64,000 nt of DNA from Halorarius halobius. Lineage in GTDB: Archaea > Halobacteriota > Halobacteria > Halobacteriales > Haloarculaceae. The notes beneath the pieces were generated by a model, which saw only the letters and a program-made list of their open reading frames with translations, was not told the origin of the DNA and made no database searches. The translations under genes and the position numbers were made by a program. The stretch's first letter is position 1, and the number at the start of each line of letters is the position of its first letter. Below, in pieces: positions 35,593-45,118 of this stretch. Location: assembly GCF_024298865.1 (NCBI RefSeq), contig NZ_CP101161.1, positions 1 to 64,000 on the forward strand, in the 5' to 3' direction.

Positions 35593-37497
35593 TCAGGAGG
35601 ACTCCTCGTCCTCGGTGTCGTCGTCGACGTCCTCGAAGTCGGCGTCGACGTACTCCTCGTCGTCGCCCTCGGGGCCGGCGCCACCCATGTCGCCGGGACC
35701 GGCACCGCCCATGCCACCCATGCCGGCGCCGCCGGCGGCCTGCTGTTGGGCCTGCTCCTGGTACATCTGCTTGCCGATCTCCTGGAGTTCCTCGGTGAGC
35801 GCCTGCGTGGCGTCCTGCAGATCCTCGGTGCTCGCGTCCTCGTCCTCGAGCGTCTCCTCGACGTCCTCCATCGCCGATTCGATGTCGCGCCGGAGGTCCT
35901 CGGAGACGTTCTCCTCGTTCTCCTCGAGCAGGGAGTCGGCGCGCTGGAGCGCGCTCTCGGCCTCGTTGCGGGCCTCGATGCGCTCGCGGCGCTTCTCGTC
36001 CTCCTCGGCGTGCTGTTCGGCCTCCTCCTGCATCTGCTCTATCTCCTCGTCGGAGAGGCCGACGCCGCCCTCGATGGTGATGGACTCGGCGTTGCCCGAG
36101 CCCTTGTCCTCGGCCTCGACGTTGACGATGCCGTTCTCGTCGATGTTGAAGCCGACCTCGATCTGCGGGGTGCCGGCGGGCGCCGGCGGGATGCCGGTCA
36201 ACTGGAACTCGCCGAGCAGTTCGTTCTCCTCGGCGATTTCGCGTTCGCCCTGGAACACGCGGACCTGCACCTGCGTCTGGTTGTCCGCCGCGGTCGTGAA
36301 TATCTTCGACTCCTCGGTCGGGATGGTGGTGTTCTTCTCGATGAGCCGCTCGAACAGGCCACCCTTGACCTCGATACCCAGCGACAGCGGCGTCACGTCC
36401 AGCAGGACGATGTCGTCGACGTCGCCCGAGAGGACGCCACCCTGGATGGCCGCGCCGAGCGCGACGGCCTCGTCGGGGTTGACGTTCTTCTTCGGCTCCT
36501 TGCCGGTCATCTCCTCGACCTTCTCCTGGACCTGTGGCATCCGGGTGGAGCCGCCGACGAGGATGACCTCGTCGATGTCGCTCTTGTCGTAGCCGGCGTC
36601 GGACAGCGCCTGCTCCGTCGGGCCGACCGTCCGCTCCAGCAGGTCGCCCGTCAGCGACTCGAACTTCGCGCGCGTGATGGTCCCTTCGAGGTCCTTCGGG
36701 CCGTCGTCGTCGGCCGCGATGAACGGCAGGGTGACGGTCGTCTCCTTGCGGCTCGACAGCTCTATCTTCGCCTCCTCGGCGGCCTCGGTCAGCCGCTGGA
36801 GCGCCTGCCGGTCCTCCCGGAGGTCGATGCCGTGCTCGCTCTCGAACTCGTCGGCCAGATAATCGATGATGGCCTCGTCCCAGTCGTCGCCCCCGAGGTC
36901 GTTGTCGCCGTTCGTGGCGACGACCTCGTAGACGCCCCCGCCGAGGTCGAGGATCGAGACGTCGAACGTCCCGCCGCCGAGGTCGTACACGAGCACCGTC
37001 TGGTCGGACTCGTCGTCGAGGCCGTACGCCATCGACGCCGCCGTCGGCTCGTTGACGATGCGCTCGACGTCGAAGCCGGCGACCTCGCCGGCGTCCTTCG
37101 TCGCCTGCCGCTGGCGGTCGTTGAAGTACGCCGGCACCGTGATGACGGCCTTCTCGACGTCGTCGCCGAGATACTCCTCCGCGTCCCGTTTGATCTTCTG
37201 GAGGATCATCGCCGATATCTGCTCGGGCGTGTACTCGTCGTCGTCTATCTCGACGGTGTAGTCCTCCTCCCCCATGTGCCGCTTGATGGACTGAATGGTC
37301 CGTTCGGGGTTCTGGACGGCCTGATTCTTCGCCGGCTTCCCGACGAGACGCTCGCCGTCGTCGGTGAACGCGACGACGGAGGGGGTCGTCCGCTCACCTT
37401 CGCCGTTGACGATGATCTCGGGGTCGCCACCCTCCATCACCGCGAACGCGGAGTTGGTGGTGCCGAGGTCGATACCGAGAATCTTGTTGCTCGCCAT
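35593..37497 (-). CDS. dnaK: Molecular chaperone DnaK (Hsp70)
   Basis: 634 residues from ATG 37497 ([20 protein letters not shown]). Nucleotide-binding motifs are [19 protein letters not shown] and [13 protein letters not shown]; the substrate-binding domain includes [16 protein letters not shown]; the lid is acidic and the tail is Gly/Met-rich, without a eukaryotic EEVD. It refolds proteins with DnaJ and GrpE. GrpE is encoded 133 bp upstream on the same strand. A GTG four codons upstream is an alternative start. TTTTAACC near 37530 is a probable TATA element. Confidence 0.97.
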   Translation of the reverse strand: MASNKILGIDLGTTNSAFAVMEGGDPEIIVNGEGERTTPSVVAFTDDGERLVGKPAKNQAVQNPERTIQSIKRHMGEEDYTVEIDDDEYTPEQISAMILQKIKRDAEEYLGDDVEKAVITVPAYFNDRQRQATKDAGEVAGFDVERIVNEPTAASMAYGLDDESDQTVLVYDLGGGTFDVSILDLGGGVYEVVATNGDNDLGGDDWDEAIIDYLADEFESEHGIDLREDRQALQRLTEAAEEAKIELSSRKETTVTLPFIAADDDGPKDLEGTITRAKFESLTGDLLERTVGPTEQALSDAGYDKSDIDEVILVGGSTRMPQVQEKVEEMTGKEPKKNVNPDEAVALGAAIQGGVLSGDVDDIVLLDVTPLSLGIEVKGGLFERLIEKNTTIPTEESKIFTTAADNQTQVQVRVFQGEREIAEENELLGEFQLTGIPPAPAGTPQIEVGFNIDENGIVNVEAEDKGSGNAESITIEGGVGLSDEEIEQMQEEAEQHAEEDEKRRERIEARNEAESALQRADSLLEENEENVSEDLRRDIESAMEDVEETLEDEDASTEDLQDATQALTEELQEIGKQMYQEQAQQQAAGGAGMGGMGGAGPGDMGGAGPEGDDEEYVDADFEDVDDDTEDEESS

Positions 37498-37630
37498 CTT
37501 GCCCGTCACTACCGGTCAGAATCGGTTAAAAGTTGCTAGATGGGCCGACACGCACTTCGAACCGCAACGGTGCAGTCCCGTGGTTTTCGCTGTAGGTGAA
37601 ACGGCGGACCGCTACCCTTAAACAGAACCG

Positions 37631-38275
37631 CTATTCGCTCCCGTCGGCGACGGTCACCTGCGCGGGCCGGAGCACCTTCCCGGCCATCTCGTAGCCCGCA
37701 CGGTGGAGGTCCGCGACCGTCCCCTCGGGCTGGTCGCTGTCGACGCGCATCAGCACCTCGTGACGCACCGGGTCGAGGTCCGCGCCGGCGTCCGGTTCGA
37801 TGGGCTCGACGTTCTCGGCGTCGAGCACGTCGTCGAACCCCCGGAGCGTGGTCTCGACGCCGCTCCGGATGTCGGCGTCCTCGTCCTGGTCGAGCGCGCG
37901 CACGAGGTTGTCGCGCACGTCGAGCAGGCGCTCGACGAGGTCCTCGGTCGCGCGCTGGCGTGCCTCCTCGGTCTTCTGCTTCTGGCGCTTCTTGAAGTTC
38001 TGGAAGTCGGCCTGCTTGCGTTTGAGTTTCGACTCCAGGTCGTCGCCACGCTCCCGCTCGTCGGCGAGGCTCGTCTCCAGCGCGTCCACCCGTTCGCGCA
38101 GGGCGGCTATCTCGCGGGCCGCGTCCTCGGCCGACGCCTCGCGCACGCGGTCGACCAACTCCTCGTCGGGGTCGACGTCCTCGACCGGGTCGTCCGCGGG
38201 AGCGGTCTCCCCCGCCGTGGCGTCGTCGCCGGCCGCGGAGTCGGTCGCCGTCTCCGCGCCCTCGTTCTCGCTCAT
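37631..38275 (-). CDS. grpE: Nucleotide exchange factor GrpE
   Basis: 214 residues from ATG 38275. A very acidic N-terminal tail precedes a long coiled coil (IAALRERVDALETSLADERE and KLKRKQADFQNFKKRQKQ), followed by the GrpE beta domain with VRHEVLMRVDSDQPEGTVADL and GYEMAGKVLRPAQVTVAD, the family signature. It releases ADP from DnaK. CTTTTACGG about 30 bp upstream is a plausible TATA element, and the dnaK gene follows in the same orientation. Confidence 0.95.
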   Translation of the reverse strand: MSENEGAETATDSAAGDDATAGETAPADDPVEDVDPDEELVDRVREASAEDAAREIAALRERVDALETSLADERERGDDLESKLKRKQADFQNFKKRQKQKTEEARQRATEDLVERLLDVRDNLVRALDQDEDADIRSGVETTLRGFDDVLDAENVEPIEPDAGADLDPVRHEVLMRVDSDQPEGTVADLHRAGYEMAGKVLRPAQVTVADGSE

Positions 38276-38346
38276 GCACGGAGGGAGGCGCGCGCGCCGT
38301 AAAAGCGTATAGAAACGAGGCACGCCCGCGACGGGGGTGCCGCCGG

Positions 38347-38736
38347 CTATCGAACGGGGCTGTCGGCGAATCGTCCGTCGGCGTCCACCCGTCGGAGCCC
38401 ACTGATGACCCCCTGTGCGTCGTCGAGCGACGCGCGGAGTCGCTCGGCCGAGTCCGCGCGCCGAACCGCGTTCCGTTCGGCGTCGAACCGGACCAGGTCC
38501 GCGTCGGCGAGCTTCGGGATGTGGACGTGGTGCAACGACTGGACCGCGAGGAGTCCCGCGCCGTCGCCGGCCGCGTCGCGCGTCTCGAACGCCGCGAGTT
38601 CGCGGCCGAGCGCCTCGACGTCGACCCACTCCGACCGACCTGCGAGACGCCGCAGGACGAACCGCCTGCGGGAGCTACCGAGCAGGTCAAACAGGTCGTC
38701 CACCGATACGGGCCGTGTCCGCTCGTCCATCGTCAT
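38347..38736 (-). CDS. Winged-helix DNA-binding protein, DUF7344-like
   Basis: 129 residues. The segment DLFDLLGSSRRRFVLRRLAG is the typical N-terminus of haloarchaeal wHTH (DUF7344) proteins, and VQSLHHVHIPKLADADLVRFDAERNAVR is the recognition helix plus wing. A short charged C-terminus may dimerise. ATG codons at 38736 and 38730 are both possible. It is 71 bp upstream of grpE on the same strand, so it could regulate, or be transcribed with, the heat-shock genes; that is inference. Confidence 0.75.
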   Translation of the reverse strand: MTMDERTRPVSVDDLFDLLGSSRRRFVLRRLAGRSEWVDVEALGRELAAFETRDAAGDGAGLLAVQSLHHVHIPKLADADLVRFDAERNAVRRADSAERLRASLDDAQGVISGLRRVDADGRFADSPVR

Positions 38737-38828
38737 GCACTCGGACGAGGAACCGGGTTGGTAAAGCGGTTCTCGCGCATCTCTCGAAAGGGTTCGCGAA
38801 GAAGGTCCGGGGCCGTGCGAGGGGGTGG

Positions 38829-39542
38829 TCAGGCCACCCCGTCGTCGAGCGTTTGCCGGGCCGAGGTCGTCAGCGAGACGCGCACCGCCTCGCCGTCCCG
38901 TTCGCGAACGACCACGTCGTCGGCCTCGAGCCGCGACAGGTGGTACGAGACGGTGCTGGGTGCGCGGTCGACCGCGTCAGCGAGGTCGGACACGCGGACC
39001 GGTTCCCGCTCGGCGACCGCGCGGACGAGTCGGGCCGTCGCGTCGTCGCTGAGCGCGGCCGTCACCGGCGACGGGTCGGCGTCGCCCGGGTAGAGACGCC
39101 GCTTGCCGCGACGGGTCTCGGTCCGCACCAGGTCCTCGGCTTCGAGCACGCGGGCGTGGTACCGGACCGTCGAAGGAGCGACGTCCGTCAGTTCGGCGAC
39201 GCCCGCGAGGTGGACGCCGGGCGTCGCTTCGACGGCCGCGAACACCGTCTCGCGGACGTCGTTGTCGAACGGGTCGAACTCGCCGGCCCATCGGTGGCTC
39301 GCCGGGGGCACCAGCACGGTCAGAACCCCGACCGTGACGTCGTCGACGGCGTCGACTGCCGGCACGACGCCGTCCAGCGTCTCCACGACGTCTGCGGGCA
39401 GGGTCCCGGCCGCGTCTGCGCTGGCCGCCGTGTCGGTTCGCTCGTCGAGCGCGTCTCCCGCTCCGGCCAGCGCGACAGGAGCGAGCGCCGTCTGCCCGAC
39501 GAGGAGCGCGACGACGACTACGAGTCGAGTCGGCGTGGACAT
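38829..39542 (-). CDS. Membrane-anchored or exported-type double winged-helix regulator
   Basis: 237 residues from ATG 39542. The N-terminus carries a hydrophobic segment (RLVVVVALLVGQTALAPVALA) resembling a signal or anchor. Two tandem winged helices follow: PGVHLAGVAELTDVAPSTVRYHARVLEAEDLV and PVRVSDLADAVDRAPSTVSYHLSRLEADDVV. Haloarchaea have many such one-protein sensors in which a membrane segment precedes HTH domains. An alternative ATG at 39632 lies about 28 bp after TAACTAC and would add 30 charged residues before the hydrophobic segment; both remain open. Confidence 0.72.
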   Translation of the reverse strand: MSTPTRLVVVVALLVGQTALAPVALAGAGDALDERTDTAASADAAGTLPADVVETLDGVVPAVDAVDDVTVGVLTVLVPPASHRWAGEFDPFDNDVRETVFAAVEATPGVHLAGVAELTDVAPSTVRYHARVLEAEDLVRTETRRGKRRLYPGDADPSPVTAALSDDATARLVRAVAEREPVRVSDLADAVDRAPSTVSYHLSRLEADDVVVRERDGEAVRVSLTTSARQTLDDGVA

Positions 39543-39727
39543 GGTCCTGAGTGTCGAGTCGTCGAACCGTCGTTCGGCGGGTCGGTCGGGCCGCACGTCC
39601 CCGGAGTAGCGTCGTAATCGGCCGGTCGACATAAGTCGAGTTGCGCGTTGCCGACGCGTAGTTACGGCTTGCCCGCGCCCCCTCGGCGTGGTCGCTCGTC
39701 ACGCGCTGGACCGTGTTGACGGGCCGA

Positions 39728-39907
39728 CTACAGCAGGATGCTCCCGACGGCCAGCGCGAGGAACGCCAGCCCGAGCAGGCGGCCGCGGGTCGCCGTGACG
39801 CCCGCGACGCCGCGCCGGCCGGCCAGCGCCGCCAGCACCGAAAGCACCGAGAACACGATACCGTACTGGAGCGACGCACCGGTGACGGACAACGGCTGGA
39901 GCGCCAT
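39728..39907 (-). CDS. Small two-helix membrane protein (59 aa)
   Basis: MALQPLSVTGASLQYGIVFS begins a short protein with two hydrophobic helices (about 14-29 and 44-59) separated by a basic RRGVAGVTATRGRLL hairpin. Composition is membrane-like and the frame is clean. It lies alone between a regulator and the xpb gene. Function unknown. Confidence 0.55.
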   Translation of the reverse strand: MALQPLSVTGASLQYGIVFSVLSVLAALAGRRGVAGVTATRGRLLGLAFLALAVGSILL

Positions 39908-40081
39908 CGTCCGGCAGTCCGTCGCCCGACCGGTTCGTTATCAGCCGGGTACGACGCGTAAGCCGGATGTACCCGGGCGCGTCGACCGAGCACCCTCCCC
40001 GACGTACGACCCCGCAACGCGTCTCGGTAAGCGGGCTGTAGCGACCCCACAGCGGGAGGCCGCCGGAGCGACGCGGCGGAC

Positions 40082-40088
40082 TTATACC
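40082..40088 (+). promoter_or_regulatory. TATA box of the XPB-like gene
   Basis: TTATACC is centred 26 bp before the GTG at 40111, so the transcript is probably leaderless with a GTG start. No Shine-Dalgarno motif is present. Confidence 0.6.
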
Positions 40089-40110
40089 GCGGCGTGCCCG
40101 ACGCGGTGGT

Positions 40111-41454
40111 GTGCCAGCGGTGACGCTCACCTACGACGAGGGGACGATTCGGGTCGACGGCGACCCCGGCGTCCCGCTTCCGGGGGTCGAGGCCGACTCC
40201 CGCTCGGCGTCGAAGCGCGCGCCCGCCTACCGCTACGCGGGGGTCCGCGACGCGCTCCACCCCCTCGACGTGAGCGTCGACGACAGCGTGCTCGACTGCC
40301 CGGACGTGCCGGCGCTGTCGAGCGACTACGAACTCCGTGCGTACCAGCAGGATGCCCTCGACGCGTGGGACGACAACGGCCAGTGTGGCGTGCTCGAACT
40401 GCCGACCGGGAGCGGGAAGACCGTCATCGCCATCGCCGCCATCGAGCGGCTGGCGACAGCGACGCTCGTCGTCGTCCCGACCATCGACCTCCTGGGGCAG
40501 TGGCGCGAGGAACTCGAACGCGAGTTCGGCGTCGCCGTCGGGCAGTTGGGCGGCGGCGAACAGCGCGTCGAGCCGCTGACGGTCGCCACCTACGACTCGG
40601 CGTACCTCCGGGCGGACGAACTCGGCGACCGGTTCGGACTCGTCGTGTTCGACGAGGTCCACCACCTCGGCGGCGAGGGCTACCGCGACATCGCCCGCCT
40701 GCTCGCCGCGCCGGCCCGTCTCGGCCTGACCGCGACGTTCGAGCGCCCGGACGGCGCCCACGAGACCATCGAAGAACTCGTCGGCCCGAAGGTGTACGAC
40801 CTCGACGCCGACGAGCTGGCGGGCGACCACCTCGCACCCTACGACATCCGGCGCGTCGAGGTGTCGCTCTCGGCCGAGGAGCGCGAGCGCTACGAACAGT
40901 ATCAGGGCATCTTCACCGACTACCTCGCCTCGTCGAACATCCGGATGACCTCGGGGAGCGACTACCAGGAACTCGTCAAGCGGTCGGGCACCGACCCCGA
41001 GGCGCGCGAGGCCCTGCTCGCCAAACAGCGGGCCCGCGAGGTGATGATGAACGCCGACGCGAAGGTGGAGACGCTCGCGGAGTTGCTGGAGCGCCACCGC
41101 GGGGACCGGGTCATCGTATTCACCGCCTACACCGACCTCGTCTACCGACTGTCGGAGCGGTTCCTCCTGCCGGCTATCACCCACGAAACGGGCGCGGAGG
41201 AGCGCCGCGAGGTGCTGTCGCGGTTCCGCGAGGGCACCTACTCGCGGGTCGTCACCGCGAACGTACTCGACGAGGGTGTGGACGTGCCCGACGCCAACGT
41301 CGCCGTCGTGCTGTCGGGGTCGGGAAGCGAACGGGAGTTCACCCAACGGCTCGGGCGCGTCCTCCGACCGAAGACGGACGGCGGCCGCGCCCTGCTGTAC
41401 GAGGTCGTGACCGAGGAGACCGCCGAGGAGCGCGTCGCGGACCGGAGGCGATAG
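40111..41454 (+). CDS. XPB/Rad25-type DNA helicase
   Basis: 447 residues, SF2 helicase. Walker A LPTGSGKT (about 101-108), DEVHH for motif II, a TATFERPDG motif III region, and C-terminal motifs VLDEGVDVPDANVAVVL and QRLGRVLRP are visible. Archaeal XPB unwinds or translocates on DNA in nucleotide excision repair. The GTG at 40111 is supported by a TATA box 26 bp upstream. The next gene starts two bases after its stop and encodes Bax1, the known partner. Confidence 0.9.
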   Translation: MPAVTLTYDEGTIRVDGDPGVPLPGVEADSRSASKRAPAYRYAGVRDALHPLDVSVDDSVLDCPDVPALSSDYELRAYQQDALDAWDDNGQCGVLELPTGSGKTVIAIAAIERLATATLVVVPTIDLLGQWREELEREFGVAVGQLGGGEQRVEPLTVATYDSAYLRADELGDRFGLVVFDEVHHLGGEGYRDIARLLAAPARLGLTATFERPDGAHETIEELVGPKVYDLDADELAGDHLAPYDIRRVEVSLSAEERERYEQYQGIFTDYLASSNIRMTSGSDYQELVKRSGTDPEAREALLAKQRAREVMMNADAKVETLAELLERHRGDRVIVFTAYTDLVYRLSERFLLPAITHETGAEERREVLSRFREGTYSRVVTANVLDEGVDVPDANVAVVLSGSGSEREFTQRLGRVLRPKTDGGRALLYEVVTEETAEERVADRRR

Positions 41455-41455
41455 G

Positions 41456-42967
41456 ATGCTCACGAAGGACCTCCTCCGGGTGTCGCGGGCCGGCGGCGGC
41501 TACCACCCCCAGTTCGCCGGCGAGGGGGCGACCGACCTCGCGGCCCGCGTCCTCGGCGTGTATCAGGGTCACGTCGGCGAGTCGCGGGAGACGCTCGACG
41601 AGGCGCTGTCCGACCTGGAAGGCGAGTACCCGTTCAAACTCGTCCGCGGGGTCGCCAAACTGCTGGAGCGGGAGGCCACCTTCGAAACGACCACGCCCGT
41701 CGACCCACGGCGGGCCCGCACCGCCGCCTTCGAGGCGGCCGAACCCGACGGCGTCGTCACCGACGCGGAGCGCGCGGCGGCGCTGGACCGCGCGGCGGAG
41801 CGGCTGGACGCGACGCCCGAGGCCGTGGAGGCGTCGCTGTACGGCGACCTCGAGGCCCGGCAGACGCTGACGGCGTTCGACCCCCGGTGGGAGCCCGAGA
41901 CGCTCGTCGACCAGTACGACCTCTCGCTGGCCCAGACGGCGCTGTTCGACGCCACCGAGGTCCGGGTGCGCTCCTCGGACCCGAAGGCGCTCGTCTCGGC
42001 GGTGAAGCGGCTCCGCCTGCTGTACGAGATACGCGACACCGAGGAGGGGCGCGAGGTGGTCGTCACGGGGCCGGACGCCCTGTTCCGGCGCTCCCGGCGC
42101 TACGGCACGCGGTTCGCCCGCCTCCTGCGGACGGTGGCGACCGCCGCCGAGTGGCGGCTGGAGGCGACCATCGACGACCGGGGGACCGACCGCCTCCTGG
42201 AGCTTTCGACCGGCGACGTGACGGTGCCGGGGACGGAGCCAGTGGGGGAGATGACGTTCGACTCCGGCGTCGAGGCCGACTTCGCCGCCCGGTTCCAGTC
42301 GCTCGATTTAGACTGGACGCTGGTCCGCGAACCGGAGCCGCTGGCGGCGGGTGAACACGTCGTCATCCCGGACTTCGCGTTCGACTACCGGCCCGGTGGC
42401 GATGAGGAACGGCCGTTCCGCGTGTTCTTCGAGATAATGGGCTTCTGGACGCCCGAGTACGTCGCCAAGAAGCTCTCGCGGTTCCGCGAGTTGGAGGACG
42501 TGGCCTTCCTCGTCGCCGTCGACGAGTCGCTGGGCGTCGGCGAGGAGGTCGAGGAGTTGACTGACGGCGCCATCCCCTACTCGGGGTTGGTCCGCGTGAA
42601 GGACGTGGTCGACGCGCTCGACGCCTACGAGTCGGAACTGGTGGCCGAAGCCGCCGATGCGTTGCCCGAGGAACTGACGCCCGACGCCGACGTGGTGACG
42701 CTGTCGGCCGTCGCGGCCGACCACGGCGTGAGCGAGCAGGCCATCGAGGGAAAGCAGTTCCCCGACCACGAGCGGGTCGGGCGGACGCTCGTGCGGCCCG
42801 CGGTCCTCGAGGACCTGCGCGAGCGCATCGAGGCGGGGATGGAGCTGTCGGCCGCCGAAGCGGTCCTCGAAGAGCGGGGCGTCGACGACGCGAGCGCGGC
42901 GCTGTCGGAGCTCGGCTACCGCGTCGAGTGGGAGGGGCTCGGCGGCGGCACTCTGCGGAAGAAGTGA
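41456..42967 (+). CDS. Bax1-type nuclease (DUF790), XPB partner
   Basis: 503 residues. DUF790 family proteins bind archaeal XPB and act as structure-specific endonucleases. The nuclease core VIPDFAFDYRPGG ... RPFRVFFEIMGFWTPEYVAKKL (about 305-345) supplies the Asp, Glu and Lys of a PD-(D/E)XK site. The N-terminal half is helical and contacts the helicase in known complexes; the C-terminal region (about 400-503) is a small helical repeat. The spacing of one base between the xpb stop and this ATG means tight co-expression. Confidence 0.9.
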   Translation: MLTKDLLRVSRAGGGYHPQFAGEGATDLAARVLGVYQGHVGESRETLDEALSDLEGEYPFKLVRGVAKLLEREATFETTTPVDPRRARTAAFEAAEPDGVVTDAERAAALDRAAERLDATPEAVEASLYGDLEARQTLTAFDPRWEPETLVDQYDLSLAQTALFDATEVRVRSSDPKALVSAVKRLRLLYEIRDTEEGREVVVTGPDALFRRSRRYGTRFARLLRTVATAAEWRLEATIDDRGTDRLLELSTGDVTVPGTEPVGEMTFDSGVEADFAARFQSLDLDWTLVREPEPLAAGEHVVIPDFAFDYRPGGDEERPFRVFFEIMGFWTPEYVAKKLSRFRELEDVAFLVAVDESLGVGEEVEELTDGAIPYSGLVRVKDVVDALDAYESELVAEAADALPEELTPDADVVTLSAVAADHGVSEQAIEGKQFPDHERVGRTLVRPAVLEDLRERIEAGMELSAAEAVLEERGVDDASAALSELGYRVEWEGLGGGTLRKK

Positions 42968-43110
42968 AAGGCGGGGAACGGGGTGGCGGGGCGGGGGCCT
43001 GCGACGAGCCTCGCGCGCCCCCAGTTGCGAGGCAGGTGCCAGGACGGCTCGCCGCAGTCGGGCGTAGCGGGGGAGTCCACTTAGACGCCGCGGAGGAACA
43101 AAAACGGCTT

Positions 43111-43614
43111 TCAGTTACTCGACGCGTTCACCACGCGGAGCCCCTCGGGGCCGTTGCGGAGTCGGAACAGCGTCGACTCCCGGTAGCGGACGGTGACGCC
43201 GAACGGCTCCGCTCCGGGGTGGGGTACCTGAAAGAACACCTGCACGGGCGCGACAGCCGTCCTCCCGTCGGGACACGCGGTGACCGCTCCCGCCTCGTCG
43301 GTCACGCGGAGCGTGTAGTTCGCCAGTCCGGCCTCTTCGATGGTGGCGTTCGTCGGCACGCGGTCGTCCGCGAGCGTCAGGTTCGCCCGCAGGATGAGGA
43401 AGCTCCCGCGGGTCGTGTTGTCCACCTGGACGCGGGGCGCGACCGTCGCGGTGCCGACACAGGAGGCGTTGCCCGTCGAGAACCCGGTGACGGCCGGCTC
43501 GACCCGTGGGCGCTGGTCGAACGCGCCCGTCCCGCCGAGATACACGCCGGCGCCGACGCCCCCGGCGAGCAACAACAGCGCCGCCGCGACCGTCAACAGG
43601 AACGTCCGGTCCAT
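43111..43614 (-). CDS. Hypothetical exported/anchored protein (167 aa)
   Basis: An N-terminal hydrophobic segment (TFLLTVAAALLLLAGGVGAGVYLGG) acts as anchor or signal, followed by a beta-rich domain with several N-glycosylation sequons (NAS, NTT, NAT, NYT) and two cysteines (SCVG, TACPDG) that could pair outside the cell. No lipobox is evident. The stop of the upstream DUF7122-like gene and its ATG are almost adjacent (one base), so it may belong to the RNA methyltransferase operon. Function unknown. Confidence 0.65.
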   Translation of the reverse strand: MDRTFLLTVAAALLLLAGGVGAGVYLGGTGAFDQRPRVEPAVTGFSTGNASCVGTATVAPRVQVDNTTRGSFLILRANLTLADDRVPTNATIEEAGLANYTLRVTDEAGAVTACPDGRTAVAPVQVFFQVPHPGAEPFGVTVRYRESTLFRLRNGPEGLRVVNASSN

Positions 43615-43615
43615 C

Positions 43616-44122
43616 TCAGAGGTCGCGGCGCCGCCCCTTCGGCATCTGCGAGCGCAGTTCCCCGTGGACGTAGAGCCCGACGCCGATGGGCTCCCGCCCG
43701 CCAGCGATGTCGTGGGCGGCTATCAGATACCCCCAGTCGCCGTCCCACTCGGGGAGTTCCTGGTCCTCGCCCGCGAGGAACCGGCTGGCCCGCTCGTACG
43801 GGAGGTCGATGACGCAGTCGCTCGCCAGGTCGCCGAACCGCTGGACGGCGTTCGTCGTCGGCTTCCAGTGCTCGCCGCCCGTCCGCAACACAGCCATCCC
43901 GAGCCCCTGGATGCGGGCCGGAGTGGGCACCTCGCCGTGGAACGCCCATATCTTCCCGCTCCCCCGCTCCCAGAAGGAGTAGTCGGCCCACGTCTCCCGG
44001 GGGATGCCGTACCGGTCGTGCCAGAACGCGACGACCGCCTCCCGCGACGGGCGGTCCTCGACCTCGCGGTCGTCGTTCGTCGCGGGCAGGCGGCCGAACT
44101 GGTGGCCGTCGTTCTCCCTCAT
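43616..44122 (-). CDS. RNA m5C methyltransferase-associated domain protein (DUF7122-like)
   Basis: 168 residues from ATG 44122. The sequence (FWHDRYGIPRETWADYSFWERGSGKIW ... GLGMAVLRTGGEHWKPTTNAVQRFG) resembles the C-terminal PUA-like region that follows the catalytic domain in archaeal/eukaryotic NOP2/NSUN6 proteins. Here it is a separate gene that overlaps the methyltransferase stop by 4 bp (ATGA). A role as RNA-binding partner of the catalytic protein is therefore strongly suggested. DUF7122 naming is from memory. Confidence 0.7.
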   Translation of the reverse strand: MRENDGHQFGRLPATNDDREVEDRPSREAVVAFWHDRYGIPRETWADYSFWERGSGKIWAFHGEVPTPARIQGLGMAVLRTGGEHWKPTTNAVQRFGDLASDCVIDLPYERASRFLAGEDQELPEWDGDWGYLIAAHDIAGGREPIGVGLYVHGELRSQMPKGRRRDL

Positions 44123-45027
44123 GTGGCGACCTCCAGTTTCGCACAGAAGAACCCGCCCGTGTCGTTGAGATGCGGGTAGATGCGCTTGGCCCGCTCGACC
44201 GCGGGGTCGTACTCCTCGCCGTCCCACCCGGTGACGCCCGGGGCGTGCTCCAGGGGCAACTCGTAGTCGACCACGTCGACGTCGTACTCCGAGAGCGCGA
44301 AGTCCAGCACCGCCTCGTTCTCCTCGGGGGCGAACGTGCACGTCGAGTAGACGACCGTCCCGCCGGGGCGGGTGCACTCGATGGCCCGCCCGAGGATGCC
44401 GCGCTGGACGCCCGCGACCCCCTCGACGTGGTCCATCGTCCACTCGTCGAGGGCGTCGGGGTTCTTCCGTATCGTCCCCTCACACGAGCAGGGCACGTCG
44501 ACCAGCGCGCGGTCGAAGCTCTCCCCCCCGAACGGTTTCAGCGAGAAGTTCCGCGCGTCGGACTTCGTCACCGCGACGTTCGTCAGCCCGCACCGCTCGG
44601 CGTTCGACCGGAGCGCAGAGATGCGCCCCAGGTTGGAGTCGTTGGCGACCAGCAGGCCCTCGTCCTCCATCAGCGCCGCCAGATGCGTCGTCTTCGACCC
44701 CGGCGCCGCACAGGGGTCGAACACCCGGTCGCCGGGGTCGGGGTCACAGACCAGCGCCGGCACCGCCGACACCTCCTCCTGGCCGTAGAGCCAGCCGTGG
44801 ACGTACGGCCAGGTGTTGCCCGGCTTGGCGTCCGGCACCCGCAGGAGCGTGTCGTTCCACGCGACCGGGTCGTAGTCGACGCCAGCCTCGTCGAGCGCCC
44901 GGCGCGCACGCTCGACGGTCGTCTTGAGGGTGTTGACCCGCACGGCCTGCGGGAGCGGCCGCTCGCAGGCCGCCCGGAACGCCGCCGGGTCGTCCACCAG
45001 CGGTTCGTAGCGCGCGAGGACGTCCAT
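44119..45027 (-). CDS. RsmB/NOP-family RNA (cytosine-5) methyltransferase
   Basis: 302 residues from ATG 45027. Rossmann motif I FDPCAAPGSKTTHLAAL, the motif IV cysteine in LVDVPCSCEGT and the motif VI catalytic cysteine in YSTCTFAPEENEAV are present. These two Cys residues define m5C RNA methyltransferases. The N-terminus (AVRVNTLKTTVERARRALDE) is the family's RNA-binding subdomain. No C-terminal PUA domain is attached; it is encoded separately by the overlapping downstream gene. Confidence 0.9.
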   Translation of the reverse strand: MDVLARYEPLVDDPAAFRAACERPLPQAVRVNTLKTTVERARRALDEAGVDYDPVAWNDTLLRVPDAKPGNTWPYVHGWLYGQEEVSAVPALVCDPDPGDRVFDPCAAPGSKTTHLAALMEDEGLLVANDSNLGRISALRSNAERCGLTNVAVTKSDARNFSLKPFGGESFDRALVDVPCSCEGTIRKNPDALDEWTMDHVEGVAGVQRGILGRAIECTRPGGTVVYSTCTFAPEENEAVLDFALSEYDVDVVDYELPLEHAPGVTGWDGEEYDPAVERAKRIYPHLNDTGGFFCAKLEVAT

Positions 45028-45088
45028 GCCCGCGTTCGGGCGTCGGCGGGCTTGGGGTTTCGGGTTCGCCACGCACCCGTGACACACG

Positions 45089-45094
45089 CTTAAG
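45089..45094 (+). promoter_or_regulatory. TATA-like box of the PAC2-type gene
   Basis: CTTAAG is centred about 27 bp before ATG 45119. The divergent methyltransferase start is at 45027, so both promoters share a 91-bp gap. Confidence 0.4.
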
Positions 45095-45118
45095 CCACCG
45101 GCCCCCGTCACCACGCGC

